Assembly: GCA_963848675.1 (NCBI GenBank)
Contig: CAWKEY010000024.1
Location: forward strand, 262,456 to 326,455
From: CAWKEY01 sp963848675
Lineage (GTDB): Bacteria; Pseudomonadota; Gammaproteobacteria; Methylococcales; Methylomonadaceae
Length of the DNA stretch: 64,000 nucleotides
Direction: 5' to 3'
Below are positions 27,595 through 37,495 of the stretch, in pieces. The notes beneath the pieces were generated by a model. That model saw nothing but the letters and a program-made list of their open reading frames with translations. It had not been told where the DNA came from and did no database searches. Position 1 is the stretch's first letter. Every line of letters starts with the position of its first letter. The position numbers and the translations under genes are program-made.

Positions 27595-28473
27595 ATGAGT
27601 ATTACTGCGGCAATGGTTAAGGAACTGCGTGAAAGAACGGGTTCAGGCATGATGGAATGCAAAAAAGCATTAGTTGAAACAAATGGTGATCTGGAACTGG
27701 CTATCGAAAATATGCGTAAAGCGGGTCTGGCCAAAGCAGATAAAAAATCCGGCCGTATTGCGGCTGAAGGTATTATCGGCGTTAAAATCAGTGATGACGG
27801 CAAAACGGCGGTAATCGTTGATATCAACTGCGAAACCGATTTTGTTGCCAAAGGTGATGATTTTGTTCAGTTCGTTAATAATGTAACGAACGCTTTGTTG
27901 AATGCTGACGTTAATACAGAAGAGCAATTGCTGGCCATGCCGTTGGCTGATGGCAAGAGCGTTGAAGAAGTGCGCCGTAGCCTGATTGCCAAGCTGGGCG
28001 AGAATATTACCGTCAGACGTTTTGACAAGTTCAAAACGGAAGGCGGCACCGCCTGCTATTTGCACGGGAGCAAAATTGGTGTGATCGTAGAGCTGGCCAA
28101 AGCCGATCGCGAACTGGGTAAAGACATCGCCATGCATATCGCAGCCAGCAAGCCGATTTGCGTCTCTGATGATCAGGTCTCTTCAGAACTGATTGAAAAA
28201 GAAAAAGAAATTTTCTCTGCGCAAGCCTTGGAAAGCGGCAAACCTGCGGAAATTGTGGAAAAAATGATTGCTGGCCGTATCAGCAAATTTTTGGCTGAAA
28301 TCACCCTGTTGGGTCAGCCATTCATCAAAGATGACAAAGTTACTGTCGGCAAACTGGTGGCCGGAAAAGGCAACAGCGTAATCCGCTTTACCCGCTTTGA
28401 AGTGGGTGAAGGCATTGAAAAGAAGGAAGAAAACTTTGCCGAAGAGGTAATGGCACAAGTTAGAGGTAGTTAA
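27595..28473 (+). CDS. tsf: Translation elongation factor Ts
   Basis: A 292-residue guanine nucleotide exchange factor for EF-Tu. It starts at ATG 27595 (MSITAAMVKELRERTG); earlier GTG/ATG codons in frame are less like the family. Signatures: RTGSGMMECKKAL in the UBA-like N-terminal domain and the core motif DINCETDFVAKGDDF that contacts EF-Tu. Full-length. It follows rpsB after the attenuator hairpin. Confidence 0.98.
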   Translation: MSITAAMVKELRERTGSGMMECKKALVETNGDLELAIENMRKAGLAKADKKSGRIAAEGIIGVKISDDGKTAVIVDINCETDFVAKGDDFVQFVNNVTNALLNADVNTEEQLLAMPLADGKSVEEVRRSLIAKLGENITVRRFDKFKTEGGTACYLHGSKIGVIVELAKADRELGKDIAMHIAASKPICVSDDQVSSELIEKEKEIFSAQALESGKPAEIVEKMIAGRISKFLAEITLLGQPFIKDDKVTVGKLVAGKGNSVIRFTRFEVGEGIEKKEENFAEEVMAQVRGS

Positions 28474-28479
28474 TACCCC

Positions 28480-28498
28480 CTTAGGCTGGAAGCCTGAG
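28480..28498 (+). other. Short hairpin between tsf and pyrH
   Basis: AGGCT (28483-28487) and AGCCT (28491-28495) with loop GGA, extended by a G-T wobble and two pairs. No T-run follows, so a processing or stabilising hairpin is more likely than a terminator. Confidence 0.3.
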
Positions 28499-28536
28499 TT
28501 CTATGCGTCAATAATAAAACCGACACCGATGTGAAT

Positions 28537-29268
28537 ATGACAAAACTGATTTGCCAGAGAATTCTGCTTAAACTGAGTGGTGAAGCTTTAATGAGCAAGG
28601 AAGGCGGCAGTATCGATGCGGATATTGTCAAGCGCCTTGCCACTGAAATTAAAGACTTATGTGATGTGGGTATACAGGTTGGATTGGTGATCGGGGGCGG
28701 CAATATATTGCGGGGTGCTGAAAAAGCCTCGGAAGGTCTGGATAGGGTAACGAGTGACCAGATGGGCATGCTGGCCACGGTCATCAATGCTTTGGCCATG
28801 CAGGATGCGCTCGAAGCGCACGGCCAGCAGGTCAGAGTGATGTCGGCCTTAAAAATAAATCAGGTCTGCGAGGATTATATTCGCCGCCGTGCCGTCAGGC
28901 ACCTGGAAAAAGGCCGGGTGGTCATCTTTGCGGCGGGCACTGGCAATCCCTTTTTTACCACCGATTCGGCCGCCAGTCTGAGGGCCATTGAAATCAATGC
29001 CCAACTGATGATTAAAGCCACCAAGGTTAAAGGTGTCTATTCGGCTGACCCTGAAAAGGTCAAGGATGCCAAATTTTATTCACGCTTGACGTATGATGAA
29101 GCACTGGATCAGCGCCTCAATGTCATGGATGCCACTGCACTGGTATTATGCCGGGATAACAATTTACCGATGCGCGTCATGAATATCTTTGACAAAGGCG
29201 CGATCATGAGACTGATGATGGGCGAAGAGATAGGCTCTCTTATTCAACGAGGAAAACATAATGATTAG
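28537..29268 (+). CDS. pyrH: UMP kinase
   Basis: A 243-residue amino-acid-kinase-fold enzyme that makes UDP from UMP. It starts at ATG 28537 (a GTG lies two codons earlier). Motifs: ILLKLSGEAL at the start, VIGGGNILRG for phosphate binding, FAAGTGNPFFTTDSAA for UMP, and ATKVKGVYSADP. Cytoplasmic hexamer, allosterically controlled by GTP and UTP. The last 8 nt overlap frr, so the two are coupled. Confidence 0.97.
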   Translation: MTKLICQRILLKLSGEALMSKEGGSIDADIVKRLATEIKDLCDVGIQVGLVIGGGNILRGAEKASEGLDRVTSDQMGMLATVINALAMQDALEAHGQQVRVMSALKINQVCEDYIRRRAVRHLEKGRVVIFAAGTGNPFFTTDSAASLRAIEINAQLMIKATKVKGVYSADPEKVKDAKFYSRLTYDEALDQRLNVMDATALVLCRDNNLPMRVMNIFDKGAIMRLMMGEEIGSLIQRGKHND

Positions 29269-29818
29269 TGATATTCAACAAGATGCCTCCACCCGTATGG
29301 GCAAAAGCATCGAAGCGTTAAAACACGAATTCTCAAAAATAAGAACAGGCCGGGCGCATCCGAGTCTTCTCGATCAAATTAGCGTTTCGTATTATGGCTC
29401 CGAGTCATCCTTATCGCAGGTTGCCAACATCGCTGTTGAAGATGCCCGCACGTTAACCATCACGCCTTGGGAAAAAGGCATGGTACAGGCGATTGAAAAA
29501 GCCATAATGAAATCGGACCTTGGCCTGAATCCGGCGACTAACGGCATGACTATCCGTATTCCGCTGCCGCCGCTAACTGAAGAGCGTCGTCGTGATCTGG
29601 TCAAAGTGGTTCGGCATGAGGCAGAAAACGGCCGTGTGTCGATAAGAAACATTCGCCGCGATGCCAATTCGGAAATAAAAGACGCCTTGAAGGAAAAACT
29701 GATTTCGGAAGATGAAGCGCGCGGTGCCGAAGAAAAAATCCAGAAATTGACTGACCAGTACATTAAGGAAGTGGAGAAATTACTGGAAGCAAAAGAGGCA
29801 GATCTCCTGTCACTTTAA
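29261..29818 (+). CDS. frr: Ribosome recycling factor
   Basis: A 185-residue tRNA-mimic that splits post-termination ribosomes with EF-G. Family segments are clear: MGKSIEALKHEFSKIRTGRA, TPWEKGMVQAIEKAI, IPLPPLTEERRRDLVKVVRH and the acidic coiled-coil end IQKLTDQYIKEVEKLLEAKE. Length is exact for the family. It starts inside the pyrH end with an SD (GAGGAAA) in the pyrH coding sequence. Confidence 0.98.
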   Translation: MISDIQQDASTRMGKSIEALKHEFSKIRTGRAHPSLLDQISVSYYGSESSLSQVANIAVEDARTLTITPWEKGMVQAIEKAIMKSDLGLNPATNGMTIRIPLPPLTEERRRDLVKVVRHEAENGRVSIRNIRRDANSEIKDALKEKLISEDEARGAEEKIQKLTDQYIKEVEKLLEAKEADLLSL

Positions 29819-29832
29819 CCGGAACTTGAACC

Positions 29833-30600
29833 ATGTCTGCTGATGACTGCCAGCGCTTAGAATCAGATAACAAGAATCCTCGGCACATCGCCATTATCAT
29901 GGATGGCAATGGCCGTTGGGCGCAGAGAATATTTATGCCGCGAGCCATCGGTCATCAGGCAGGGGTCAGAGCGGTCAGAAAAATTGTCGAATATTGCAGC
30001 CAGCAAAAGATCGAGGTACTCACCTTATTCGCTTTCAGTAGTGAAAACTGGCGCCGTCCGGAAGACGAAGTATCCATGCTGATGGATTTGTTTATTGCGA
30101 CTCTGCAACGAGAAATCAATAAATTACACAAGAACGATATTCGCCTGCGTTTTATTGGCGACAGAAGCGCATTTTTGGACAAATTGCAGCATAAAATAGC
30201 CGAGGGCGAGGCGAAAACTCAAGGCAACAAAGGCTTGACACTGGTAGTGGCGGCAAATTACGGTGGCCGTTGGGATATGTGCCAGGCGTTCCGGCAAGTG
30301 GCGGATAAAATTGCGGCAGGAGAACTCCAAAACCAGGACATCAGCGAAGAGCTGATTAACCAGCATTTATCAACTGCTGATTTGCCCGAACCGGATCTGT
30401 TTATCAGAACGGGTGGCGAGCAGCGTGTGAGTAATTTCTTGCTGTGGCAATTAGCTTACACAGAGATGTACTTCACAACAACACTCTGGCCCGACTTCGA
30501 CCAGAATTCACTTGAAGACGCCATTAACAGCTTTAAAAGCCGGCAAAGGCGCTTTGGCCATACCGGAGAACAGGTGCTTAATAAATCTGTCACTCTATAA
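29833..30600 (+). CDS. uppS: Isoprenyl transferase (undecaprenyl diphosphate synthase)
   Basis: A 255-residue cis-prenyltransferase making the C55 lipid carrier for peptidoglycan and O-antigen. Catalytic Asp is in IIMDGNGRWAQ, followed by FAFSSENWRRP. The C-terminal signature reads RTGGEQRVSNFLLWQLAY, with Gly where most have Ser. Substrate condenses from farnesyl-PP and IPP, the latter supplied via dxr in the same operon. Starts 14 nt after frr. Confidence 0.96.
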   Translation: MSADDCQRLESDNKNPRHIAIIMDGNGRWAQRIFMPRAIGHQAGVRAVRKIVEYCSQQKIEVLTLFAFSSENWRRPEDEVSMLMDLFIATLQREINKLHKNDIRLRFIGDRSAFLDKLQHKIAEGEAKTQGNKGLTLVVAANYGGRWDMCQAFRQVADKIAAGELQNQDISEELINQHLSTADLPEPDLFIRTGGEQRVSNFLLWQLAYTEMYFTTTLWPDFDQNSLEDAINSFKSRQRRFGHTGEQVLNKSVTL

Positions 30601-30626
30601 TTTCAAAATAACCCAAATAATAAATC

Positions 30627-31502
30627 ATGTTACTACAGCGCATTATAACCGCTTTAATATTAGTGCCTTTGATGGTGCTGGCCGTGTTCAAGCTGCCTGC
30701 CGAATATTTTTCGTTGGTGCTGGCTCTGATTACGCTTCTGGCGGCATGGGAATGGACCAATCTGGCAGGCATTCATTCGCTATATAAACGCGTGTTGTTT
30801 TTGTTCGGCTTGATTGTGCCAATGCTGGGTATTCATTTTTGGACGCAGTTTCTTGAATTGATTGCACAAAGCATTGAAATGACGACGGATGTCAGGGAAT
30901 ATTCGGGCATTCTGGAATGGCTGGTGGTTGCACCGGTGTTGTTCTGGGTGCTGGTAATGATCATCATCAGAAACGCGCCGTCGGGTGTATTAAAACTGGA
31001 ATTGAAAACCTGTTACAAGGGTTTGATGGGCTGGTTTGTTTTGCTGGCAGCCTGGATGTTCCTATCGCGCTTAAGAACGTTCTATGGCGCCGAAATGGCC
31101 ATGTATTTTCTGGTCTTGATTTGGGCTGCGGACATTTCAGCGTATTTTGTCGGCAAGCAATACGGTAACGCCAAACTGGCCGCTGAAATCAGCCCAGGCA
31201 AAACCGTTGCAGGCATGTACGGCGCTTTGGCAGCCGGAGTCATCTGTGCAGTGGTGTTAAGTCTGATTTATGGCTTTAACCTGATGGTGGCCTCAGACTT
31301 TGTCCTCCTGTCGGTATTGACCGTTTTGATATCGATTTACGGGGATCTGTTCTTTAGCGTGGTTAAACGGCTGCGCGGAGTAAAAGACAGCGGCACTTTA
31401 CTGCCTGGGCACGGTGGGATTCTCGATAGAGTCGACAGTCTCATTGCGGCAGCACCGTTTTTCTATGCTGGAATTTTATTGATTTATAGGGCAGTAGAAT
31501 GA
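30627..31502 (+). CDS. cdsA: Phosphatidate cytidylyltransferase
   Basis: A 291-residue membrane enzyme forming CDP-diacylglycerol from phosphatidic acid and CTP. About eight hydrophobic helices are visible, and the C-terminal CDS signature KRLRGVKDSGTLLPGHGGI followed by LDRVDSL is intact. Its TGA overlaps the dxr ATG (ATGA, 4-nt overlap). Confidence 0.97.
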   Translation: MLLQRIITALILVPLMVLAVFKLPAEYFSLVLALITLLAAWEWTNLAGIHSLYKRVLFLFGLIVPMLGIHFWTQFLELIAQSIEMTTDVREYSGILEWLVVAPVLFWVLVMIIIRNAPSGVLKLELKTCYKGLMGWFVLLAAWMFLSRLRTFYGAEMAMYFLVLIWAADISAYFVGKQYGNAKLAAEISPGKTVAGMYGALAAGVICAVVLSLIYGFNLMVASDFVLLSVLTVLISIYGDLFFSVVKRLRGVKDSGTLLPGHGGILDRVDSLIAAAPFFYAGILLIYRAVE

Positions 31503-32680
31503 AGGGCATTTGCGTACTTGGAGCCACGGGTTCAATCGGTGTCAGTACTTTGGACGTTGCCGCCAGGCACGCACAGCTTTATAAAGTCATTGCGTTAACC
31601 GCACATACCAATATCGAAGCGCTCTACGAACAGTGCCTCGCGCATCATCCAGAATATGCTGTCGTCGTCGATGAAGGCAAGGCTAAGGTTTTTCAAGACA
31701 AGATAAACGCTTCGCCGGTTGCCGATATTAAGGTATTGTCCGGCACCAAGGCACTGGAGCAGGTGGCGACGCTGGAACAGGTTGATTCAGTAATGGCGGC
31801 AATTGTGGGTGCGGCCGGCTTGTTGCCTTCCTTGGCAGCGGCCAAAGCCGGCAAAACGGTTTTATTGGCCAATAAAGAAGCGCTGGTTATGTCCGGCGAT
31901 ATTTTTATGCAGGCCGTTGCCGAATCGGGCGGGCAATTGCTGCCCATCGACAGCGAACATAATGCCATATTCCAGTGTATGCCGTCCGGCTACAAAACCG
32001 GCACCCAGGCCAAAGAAGCCCGGCGCATTCTGTTGACGGCCTCAGGCGGCCCGTTCCGGGAAATGCCGATTGAACAAATGGCCGAGGTGACACCCGATCA
32101 AGCCGTGGCGCATCCAAACTGGGATATGGGCAGAAAAATTTCCGTTGATTCGGCCACCATGATGAATAAAGGCCTGGAAATGATAGAAGCCTGTCTCTTG
32201 TTCAATATGCAACCCAATCAAATACAGGTGGTAATCCACCCGCAAAGCGTTATCCATTCCATGGTGGATTATGTTGATGGCACCGTGCTGGCGCAAATGG
32301 GTAACCCGGACATGCGCATTCCCATCGCCCATTCCATGGCTTGGCCGGAACGCTTTGATTCAGGCGTGGCGCCGTTGAACATTTTTGATGTCCGGCGCAT
32401 GGATTTTGAAGAACCCAATCTGGAGCGGTTTCCCTGTTTGCGCCTGGCTTATGAAGCCATTAATGCCGGTGGCATTATGCCGACGGTCTTGAACGCCGCC
32501 AACGAAATAGCTGTGGATGCCTTTTTAAATGAGCGGGTGCGGTTTACCGATATTCCGGTCATTATTGAGCGCTGTATGCAGCAGTTTGAGGTTCGACCGG
32601 CTGATAGCCTGGATATTATCCTGGACGTCGATCAACAGGCCAGAGCCGTTTCTCAACAGATCATTGAAAACCTAATTTAA
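31499..32680 (+). CDS. dxr: 1-deoxy-D-xylulose 5-phosphate reductoisomerase
   Basis: A 393-residue NADPH enzyme, the second step of the MEP isoprenoid pathway. Motifs: GATGSIGVSTLDV for NADPH, LANKEALVMSG, the metal and substrate site LLPIDSEHNAIFQ, TASGGPFR, and GNPDMRIPIAHSMAWP. Full-length. Overlaps cdsA by 4 nt and rseP by 1 nt (TAATG), so translation is coupled throughout this part of the operon. Confidence 0.98.
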   Translation: MKGICVLGATGSIGVSTLDVAARHAQLYKVIALTAHTNIEALYEQCLAHHPEYAVVVDEGKAKVFQDKINASPVADIKVLSGTKALEQVATLEQVDSVMAAIVGAAGLLPSLAAAKAGKTVLLANKEALVMSGDIFMQAVAESGGQLLPIDSEHNAIFQCMPSGYKTGTQAKEARRILLTASGGPFREMPIEQMAEVTPDQAVAHPNWDMGRKISVDSATMMNKGLEMIEACLLFNMQPNQIQVVIHPQSVIHSMVDYVDGTVLAQMGNPDMRIPIAHSMAWPERFDSGVAPLNIFDVRRMDFEEPNLERFPCLRLAYEAINAGGIMPTVLNAANEIAVDAFLNERVRFTDIPVIIERCMQQFEVRPADSLDIILDVDQQARAVSQQIIENLI

Positions 32681-34032
32681 TGTCGACCCTGTTTTATTTC
32701 ATCATTACCATCGGCGTTTTGGTTTCATTTCATGAATTGGGGCATTTTTGGGTTGCCCGCAGGGCCGGTGTCAAAGTCCTCCGGTTTTCGGTCGGTTTCG
32801 GCAAAGTGTTATGGGCGTATCAGAAAAATCCTGATGCGACTGAATATGTCATTTCGGCTATTCCTCTCGGTGGCTATGTCAAGATGGTCGATGAGCGTGA
32901 AGGTGAGGTCAAAGCAGAAGATCTGCCATTCTCATTCAACCAGCAGCCTTTGCCGGCCAGAGCCGCGATAGTCGCCGCCGGTCCCATTTTTAATCTGGTG
33001 CTTGCGGTAGCCCTGTTCTGGACGGTGCTGGTGCTGGGCGAGACCGGCATAAGACCGATACTCGGCGCCATAGAGCAGAGTACTTTGGCCGCTGATGCGG
33101 GCTTTGCCGAAGGTGAGGAAATTATCTCGGTGAATGACCAGTTAACGCCGACCTGGACGGAAGCCCTGGGCGTGATCATGGCTGCTGCTCTCGATAATGA
33201 TGAGACCATCAAGGTAATCGTTAAAAACACAGACCAGCTGGAACACGTCAGAACCTTGCAGATTGCCGAGAAAGACGCGGAAAATCCAGATGTATTTTAC
33301 CAGCGCCTGGGTTTTAAACCCTGGTCGCCGAAATTAAAACCGGTCATAGGCCGGGTATTGCCGGACAGCGCTGCCTTGGCTGCCGGTTTGCAGCAAGGTG
33401 ATTTGATTGTGAGTGCGGACGGTAAGGCAATCGAAGACTGGATGCAATGGGTGGAGTATGTCAAAAACCGGCCAGGCACTTTGATTAGCCTGATTGTCGA
33501 ACGCAAGGATGTGCGAGTGCCACTCACCATCACGCCGAAGCTCGTGGTTATTGAACAGAAAACGCAAGGCAAAATCGGTGCTTCGGTGTATGTGCCGGAA
33601 GACTTGATGAAGTCGATTACCGTTGAATATGCCTTATCGCCGCTGGCTGCGATACCGGTTGCCTTCGAGAAAACCTATAATTTTTCGCTGGCGACCTTGA
33701 AAATGATGGGCAAGATGTTGATAGGTAAAGCGTCTGTTGAAAATCTGAGCGGCCCGATCAGTATTGCCCAGTTTGCCGGGCAATCTGCCAGCATGGGCAT
33801 CGCGCCATTTTTAAAGTTTATTGCTTTAGTCAGTGTCAGTTTGGGCGTGTTAAATCTATTGCCCATACCGGTGCTGGATGGGGGGCATTTACTGTTTTTT
33901 GCCATAGAAGGTCTAAAAGGCAGCCCTGTTTCAGAAAAAGTACAAATTTTCTTCCAGAACATAGGCATTGCCCTGCTGGTAACATTAATGGCTTTGGCCA
34001 TGGTGATGGATATTGGGCGCCTGTTTAATTAA
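32680..34032 (+). CDS. rseP: Site-2 intramembrane protease RseP
   Basis: A 450-residue zinc metalloprotease of the inner membrane that cuts anti-sigma factor RseA in the envelope stress response. The zinc motif HELGH lies at about 19-23 in the first helix, with the second motif NLLPIPVLDGGH near the C-terminus. Two PDZ domains sit between them (about 120-205 and 215-300). The usual downstream gene bamA is absent; dsbC follows after 81 nt. Confidence 0.96.
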   Translation: MSTLFYFIITIGVLVSFHELGHFWVARRAGVKVLRFSVGFGKVLWAYQKNPDATEYVISAIPLGGYVKMVDEREGEVKAEDLPFSFNQQPLPARAAIVAAGPIFNLVLAVALFWTVLVLGETGIRPILGAIEQSTLAADAGFAEGEEIISVNDQLTPTWTEALGVIMAAALDNDETIKVIVKNTDQLEHVRTLQIAEKDAENPDVFYQRLGFKPWSPKLKPVIGRVLPDSAALAAGLQQGDLIVSADGKAIEDWMQWVEYVKNRPGTLISLIVERKDVRVPLTITPKLVVIEQKTQGKIGASVYVPEDLMKSITVEYALSPLAAIPVAFEKTYNFSLATLKMMGKMLIGKASVENLSGPISIAQFAGQSASMGIAPFLKFIALVSVSLGVLNLLPIPVLDGGHLLFFAIEGLKGSPVSEKVQIFFQNIGIALLVTLMALAMVMDIGRLFN

Positions 34033-34113
34033 AGATTACCGTTTGGGTGCTCTCAACCGTTTGCATGTAAGTACCCCTGACTGACTAAATTGACCCAGAC
34101 CCACGAGAAGAGC

Positions 34114-34836
34114 ATGAAAAAAATTAACCATATTGCCGCCTTATCATTTTTAAGCCTTGCGGCTTTTACTGCTAATGCTGATGAAAACGCGGTAAGACAG
34201 GCTTTTGCCAAATCCATGCCGGAACTAAAGCTGGAATCCGTCAAGCCTTCCGAGATTAACGGACTGTATGAAGTCATAGTCGGCGCCAATATTTTTTATG
34301 TTTCGGATAATGGCAAGTATCTGCTGCAAGGCCGTTTAATTGACATTGAAGCGCGTACCGATTTGACTGAAGAAAAACTCAGCGGCACCCGCAGGCAGGC
34401 CCTGGAAAGACTCGGCACCGATAAAATGATCGTGTTCAAGCCGAAGGAAAGTAAATATAAAGTGACAATTTTCACGGACATCGATTGCGGTTATTGCCGT
34501 AAACTGCATTCGGAAATTGATCAATATCTCGCTGAGGGCATTACCATTCAGTATGTGTTTTTCCCAAGAGCCGGCAAGGACTCGGAATCCTATAACAAAG
34601 CCGTTTCGGTCTGGTGTTCAAAAGACCGCAATGCGGCTTTAACGGACGCAAAAAAAGGCAAGGATCCAAAAGCCCAGACCTGTGATAATCCGGTTGATGA
34701 ACACATGAAACTGGCAACGGAATTTGATGTAAGAGGAACGCCCATGATTGTTACCGAAAAAGGCAATGCGTATCCGGGTTATTTGCCGGCCAAACAATTG
34801 GCGGAAGCCTTGAAAAGCGAAAAAACCGGCAAATAA
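34114..34836 (+). CDS. dsbC: Thiol:disulfide interchange protein DsbC
   Basis: A 240-residue periplasmic disulfide isomerase from the ATG at 34114 (a TTG eight codons upstream is in frame but outside the signal peptide pattern). Signal peptide ends FTANADE. An N-terminal dimerisation domain precedes a thioredoxin fold with active site DCGYC near 123-127, a further Cys pair (WCSK and TCDNP), and the cis-Pro loop RGTPMIV. Expected to isomerise wrong disulfides in outer-membrane and periplasmic proteins, reduced by DsbD. Confidence 0.95.
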   Translation: MKKINHIAALSFLSLAAFTANADENAVRQAFAKSMPELKLESVKPSEINGLYEVIVGANIFYVSDNGKYLLQGRLIDIEARTDLTEEKLSGTRRQALERLGTDKMIVFKPKESKYKVTIFTDIDCGYCRKLHSEIDQYLAEGITIQYVFFPRAGKDSESYNKAVSVWCSKDRNAALTDAKKGKDPKAQTCDNPVDEHMKLATEFDVRGTPMIVTEKGNAYPGYLPAKQLAEALKSEKTGK

Positions 34837-34891
34837 TAACGGCGGCAGTCATGTAGGGGCGGTCCGCCGCATCGCCCTTATCCGCTAAAAA

Positions 34892-37459
34892 CTATACCAA
34901 GGCCTTAAGCCGGTAAAGCCACTCCAAAGCCTGCCTGGGGCTGACCTCATCCGGGTTGAGTTCTGCCAGCAAAGTGACTGCCGGATGATATTCTTTCGAG
35001 GAAAACAAATCCAGCTGATTAACACCGGCTTCGGCCTGTTGATCAATATAGGCATTGTTTTCCAGATGCTGCAATTTAGCCTTGGCCTTGTCGATCACCG
35101 ACCTTGGCACACCTGCTAATGATGCAACCTGCAAGCCGTAGCTTTGATTGGCCGGGCCTTCTTTCACGGCATGTAAAAAAATGATTCTATCGCCATGTTC
35201 CATGGCATCCAGATGCACGTTGTGGATGGATTTCTGTTCATCGGCCAGCGTGGTCAGCTCAAAATAATGCGTGGCAAACAGCGTAAACGCCTTGGTTTCT
35301 TTAGCCAGATAATCGGCGCAGGCCCAGGCCAGGGACAAACCGTCAAAGGTGCTGGTGCCGCGGCCTATTTCATCGATTAAAATCAGGCTTTTGGACGTGG
35401 CGTTATGCAGAATATTGGCTGTTTCCGACATTTCGACCATGAACGTTGAGCGTCCGCTGGCCAGATCATCGGACGCGCCAATACGCGTGAAAATCTTATC
35501 GACAGGCCCCAGGGTTGCGGCTTTGGCCGGCACATAACAGCCGATATGCGCCATTAACACAATCAGCGCGGCCTGGCGCATATAAGTCGATTTGCCGCCC
35601 ATATTAGGGCCGGTAATCACCAGCATCCGGCGCTGGCTGGAAAAAAACAGGTCATTGGCCACAAAAGGAATATCAGAAACCTGTTCAACTACCAAGTGCC
35701 GTCCGGCTTCGATAGTGATTCCCGGTTTGCTGATTAGTGCCGGCTGAGACAAATTCAGGGTGTCGGCGCGTTCGGCAAAATTGACCAGCACGTCCAGTTC
35801 AGCAAGCGCGGCGGCGCATTCCTGCAGCGGAATTAATGAGGCGGCGATAATGCTCAGCAGTTCTTCGTACAAGGACTTTTCAAAGCTCAGCGATTTCTCG
35901 CGCGCACTGAGAACCTTGTCTTCAAAGGCTTTTAATTCTTCGGTAATGTAGCGTTCGACACCTTTTAAGGTCTGCTTGCGCGTGTAATGTTCGGGTACCT
36001 TTTCGGCATGCAGGCGCGATATTTCGATGTAATAACCATGCACACGGTTGTAGTTGACTTTAAGATGGGTGATGCCGGTCGCGGCTTTTTCCCGGTTTTC
36101 CATATCAATCAGAAACTGGTCGGCATTCTGGCTTAAGTTGCGCAACTCATCGAGTTCTTGGTGGTAGCCGGCAGCAATCACACCACCGTCACGGATAAGC
36201 ACAGGCGGATTATCGATAATGGCTTTGGCAAGCAGGTCTAAAATCACAGGCTGTTCGCCTATTTTGGCGCTTAACAAGGCAAGTTGCGGGTTGTCGCTAC
36301 CCGCCAGCGCTTCCTGCAAGGCCGGTAGCACGGCGAGGGTATTGCGCAAAACCAGCAAATCCCGGGGCCGTGCCGATCTTAACGCAATGCGCGAACTGAT
36401 GCGTTCAATATCGCCAACCTGGCGCAGAAGGCTTTGAATATCGCGGTATAACCGGCCATTGAGTAAGCTATCGATACAGGCATAGCGGTTGTTAAGGATG
36501 GCATGATCGCGCAGAGGCCGGTTTACCCAGCGCCGCAGGCAGCGGCTGCCCATGGCCGTGGCGGTTTTATCGAGCACGCCGAACAGCGTGTATTGCATTT
36601 GGCCGGACGGGTGAGTATCCAGCTCAAGATTACGCCGGCTAGCGGCATCCAGCAAAATGCTGTCATCACTGCTTTCAATGCGTATGCCCTGAATATGAGG
36701 CAGGGCGCTTTGTTGCGTGTCTTTAACATACTGCAGCAGTGCCCCGGCCGCGGCAATAGCGGCCGGCAGGTTTTCGCAACCGAAGCCTTTTAAATCATGG
36801 GTATTAAACTGCTTTAACACCAGTTGCCTGGCGCTTTCGGGTTCAAAATGCCAGGGCGGCCTGCGGCACAGGCCGGAGCGTTGTTTTAGCGCGGAAGGCA
36901 GCGGCCAGTCTTCACTGAATAACAGCTCCGCCGGATTAAGCCGGCCGATTTCGCTGAGCAACTGATCTTCGGTGCTCAGCTGTTGCAAGACAAAACGGCC
37001 GCTGGTCAAGTCCAGACTGGCGATGCCGTGCTGATGATTTAACGAGCATAGCGCGACCAGCAAATTATCCTTGCGGTCTTCCAGCAAGGCCTCGTCGGTA
37101 ACGGTACCGGGTGTAACAACACGCACAACTTTGCGTTCAACCGGGCCTTTGGAGGTGGCCGGGTCGCCGATTTGTTCGCATATGGCGACAGACTCGCCGT
37201 TGCGCAACAGTTTGGCAAGATAGGCTTCAGCGGCATGATAGGGAATGCCCGCCATGGCAATCGGCAGTCCGGCTGATTGCCCGCGGCTGGTTAAGGTAAT
37301 ATCCAGCAATTGCGATGCTTTCTTGGCATCATCAAAGAACAGCTCGTAAAAATCCCCCATACGATAAAATACCAAGGTATCGGGATGGTCGGCCTTGATG
37401 CGCAGATACTGCTGCATCATCGGGGTATGCGGGGCGGCTGAATTTTGTTTTATACTCAT
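34892..37459 (-). CDS. mutS: DNA mismatch repair protein MutS
   Basis: An 855-residue mismatch-recognition ATPase. The N-terminal mismatch motif FYRMGDFYELFFDDA (Phe-x-Glu) is at about 32-46. The C-terminal ATPase has Walker A TGPNMGGKSTYMRQ, SxxS-like loop GRSTFMVEM, Walker B LILIDEIGRGTSTFDG and the HYFELT signature. The final helix for dimer/MutL contacts is present. Full-length. Transcribed divergently from pncC with only 36 nt between starts, so promoters must overlap the coding starts. Confidence 0.98.
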   Translation of the reverse strand: MSIKQNSAAPHTPMMQQYLRIKADHPDTLVFYRMGDFYELFFDDAKKASQLLDITLTSRGQSAGLPIAMAGIPYHAAEAYLAKLLRNGESVAICEQIGDPATSKGPVERKVVRVVTPGTVTDEALLEDRKDNLLVALCSLNHQHGIASLDLTSGRFVLQQLSTEDQLLSEIGRLNPAELLFSEDWPLPSALKQRSGLCRRPPWHFEPESARQLVLKQFNTHDLKGFGCENLPAAIAAAGALLQYVKDTQQSALPHIQGIRIESSDDSILLDAASRRNLELDTHPSGQMQYTLFGVLDKTATAMGSRCLRRWVNRPLRDHAILNNRYACIDSLLNGRLYRDIQSLLRQVGDIERISSRIALRSARPRDLLVLRNTLAVLPALQEALAGSDNPQLALLSAKIGEQPVILDLLAKAIIDNPPVLIRDGGVIAAGYHQELDELRNLSQNADQFLIDMENREKAATGITHLKVNYNRVHGYYIEISRLHAEKVPEHYTRKQTLKGVERYITEELKAFEDKVLSAREKSLSFEKSLYEELLSIIAASLIPLQECAAALAELDVLVNFAERADTLNLSQPALISKPGITIEAGRHLVVEQVSDIPFVANDLFFSSQRRMLVITGPNMGGKSTYMRQAALIVLMAHIGCYVPAKAATLGPVDKIFTRIGASDDLASGRSTFMVEMSETANILHNATSKSLILIDEIGRGTSTFDGLSLAWACADYLAKETKAFTLFATHYFELTTLADEQKSIHNVHLDAMEHGDRIIFLHAVKEGPANQSYGLQVASLAGVPRSVIDKAKAKLQHLENNAYIDQQAEAGVNQLDLFSSKEYHPAVTLLAELNPDEVSPRQALEWLYRLKALV

Positions 37460-37495
37460 TTTGGTATTTTATCTGAAGTCGCATAAGGCTACATC

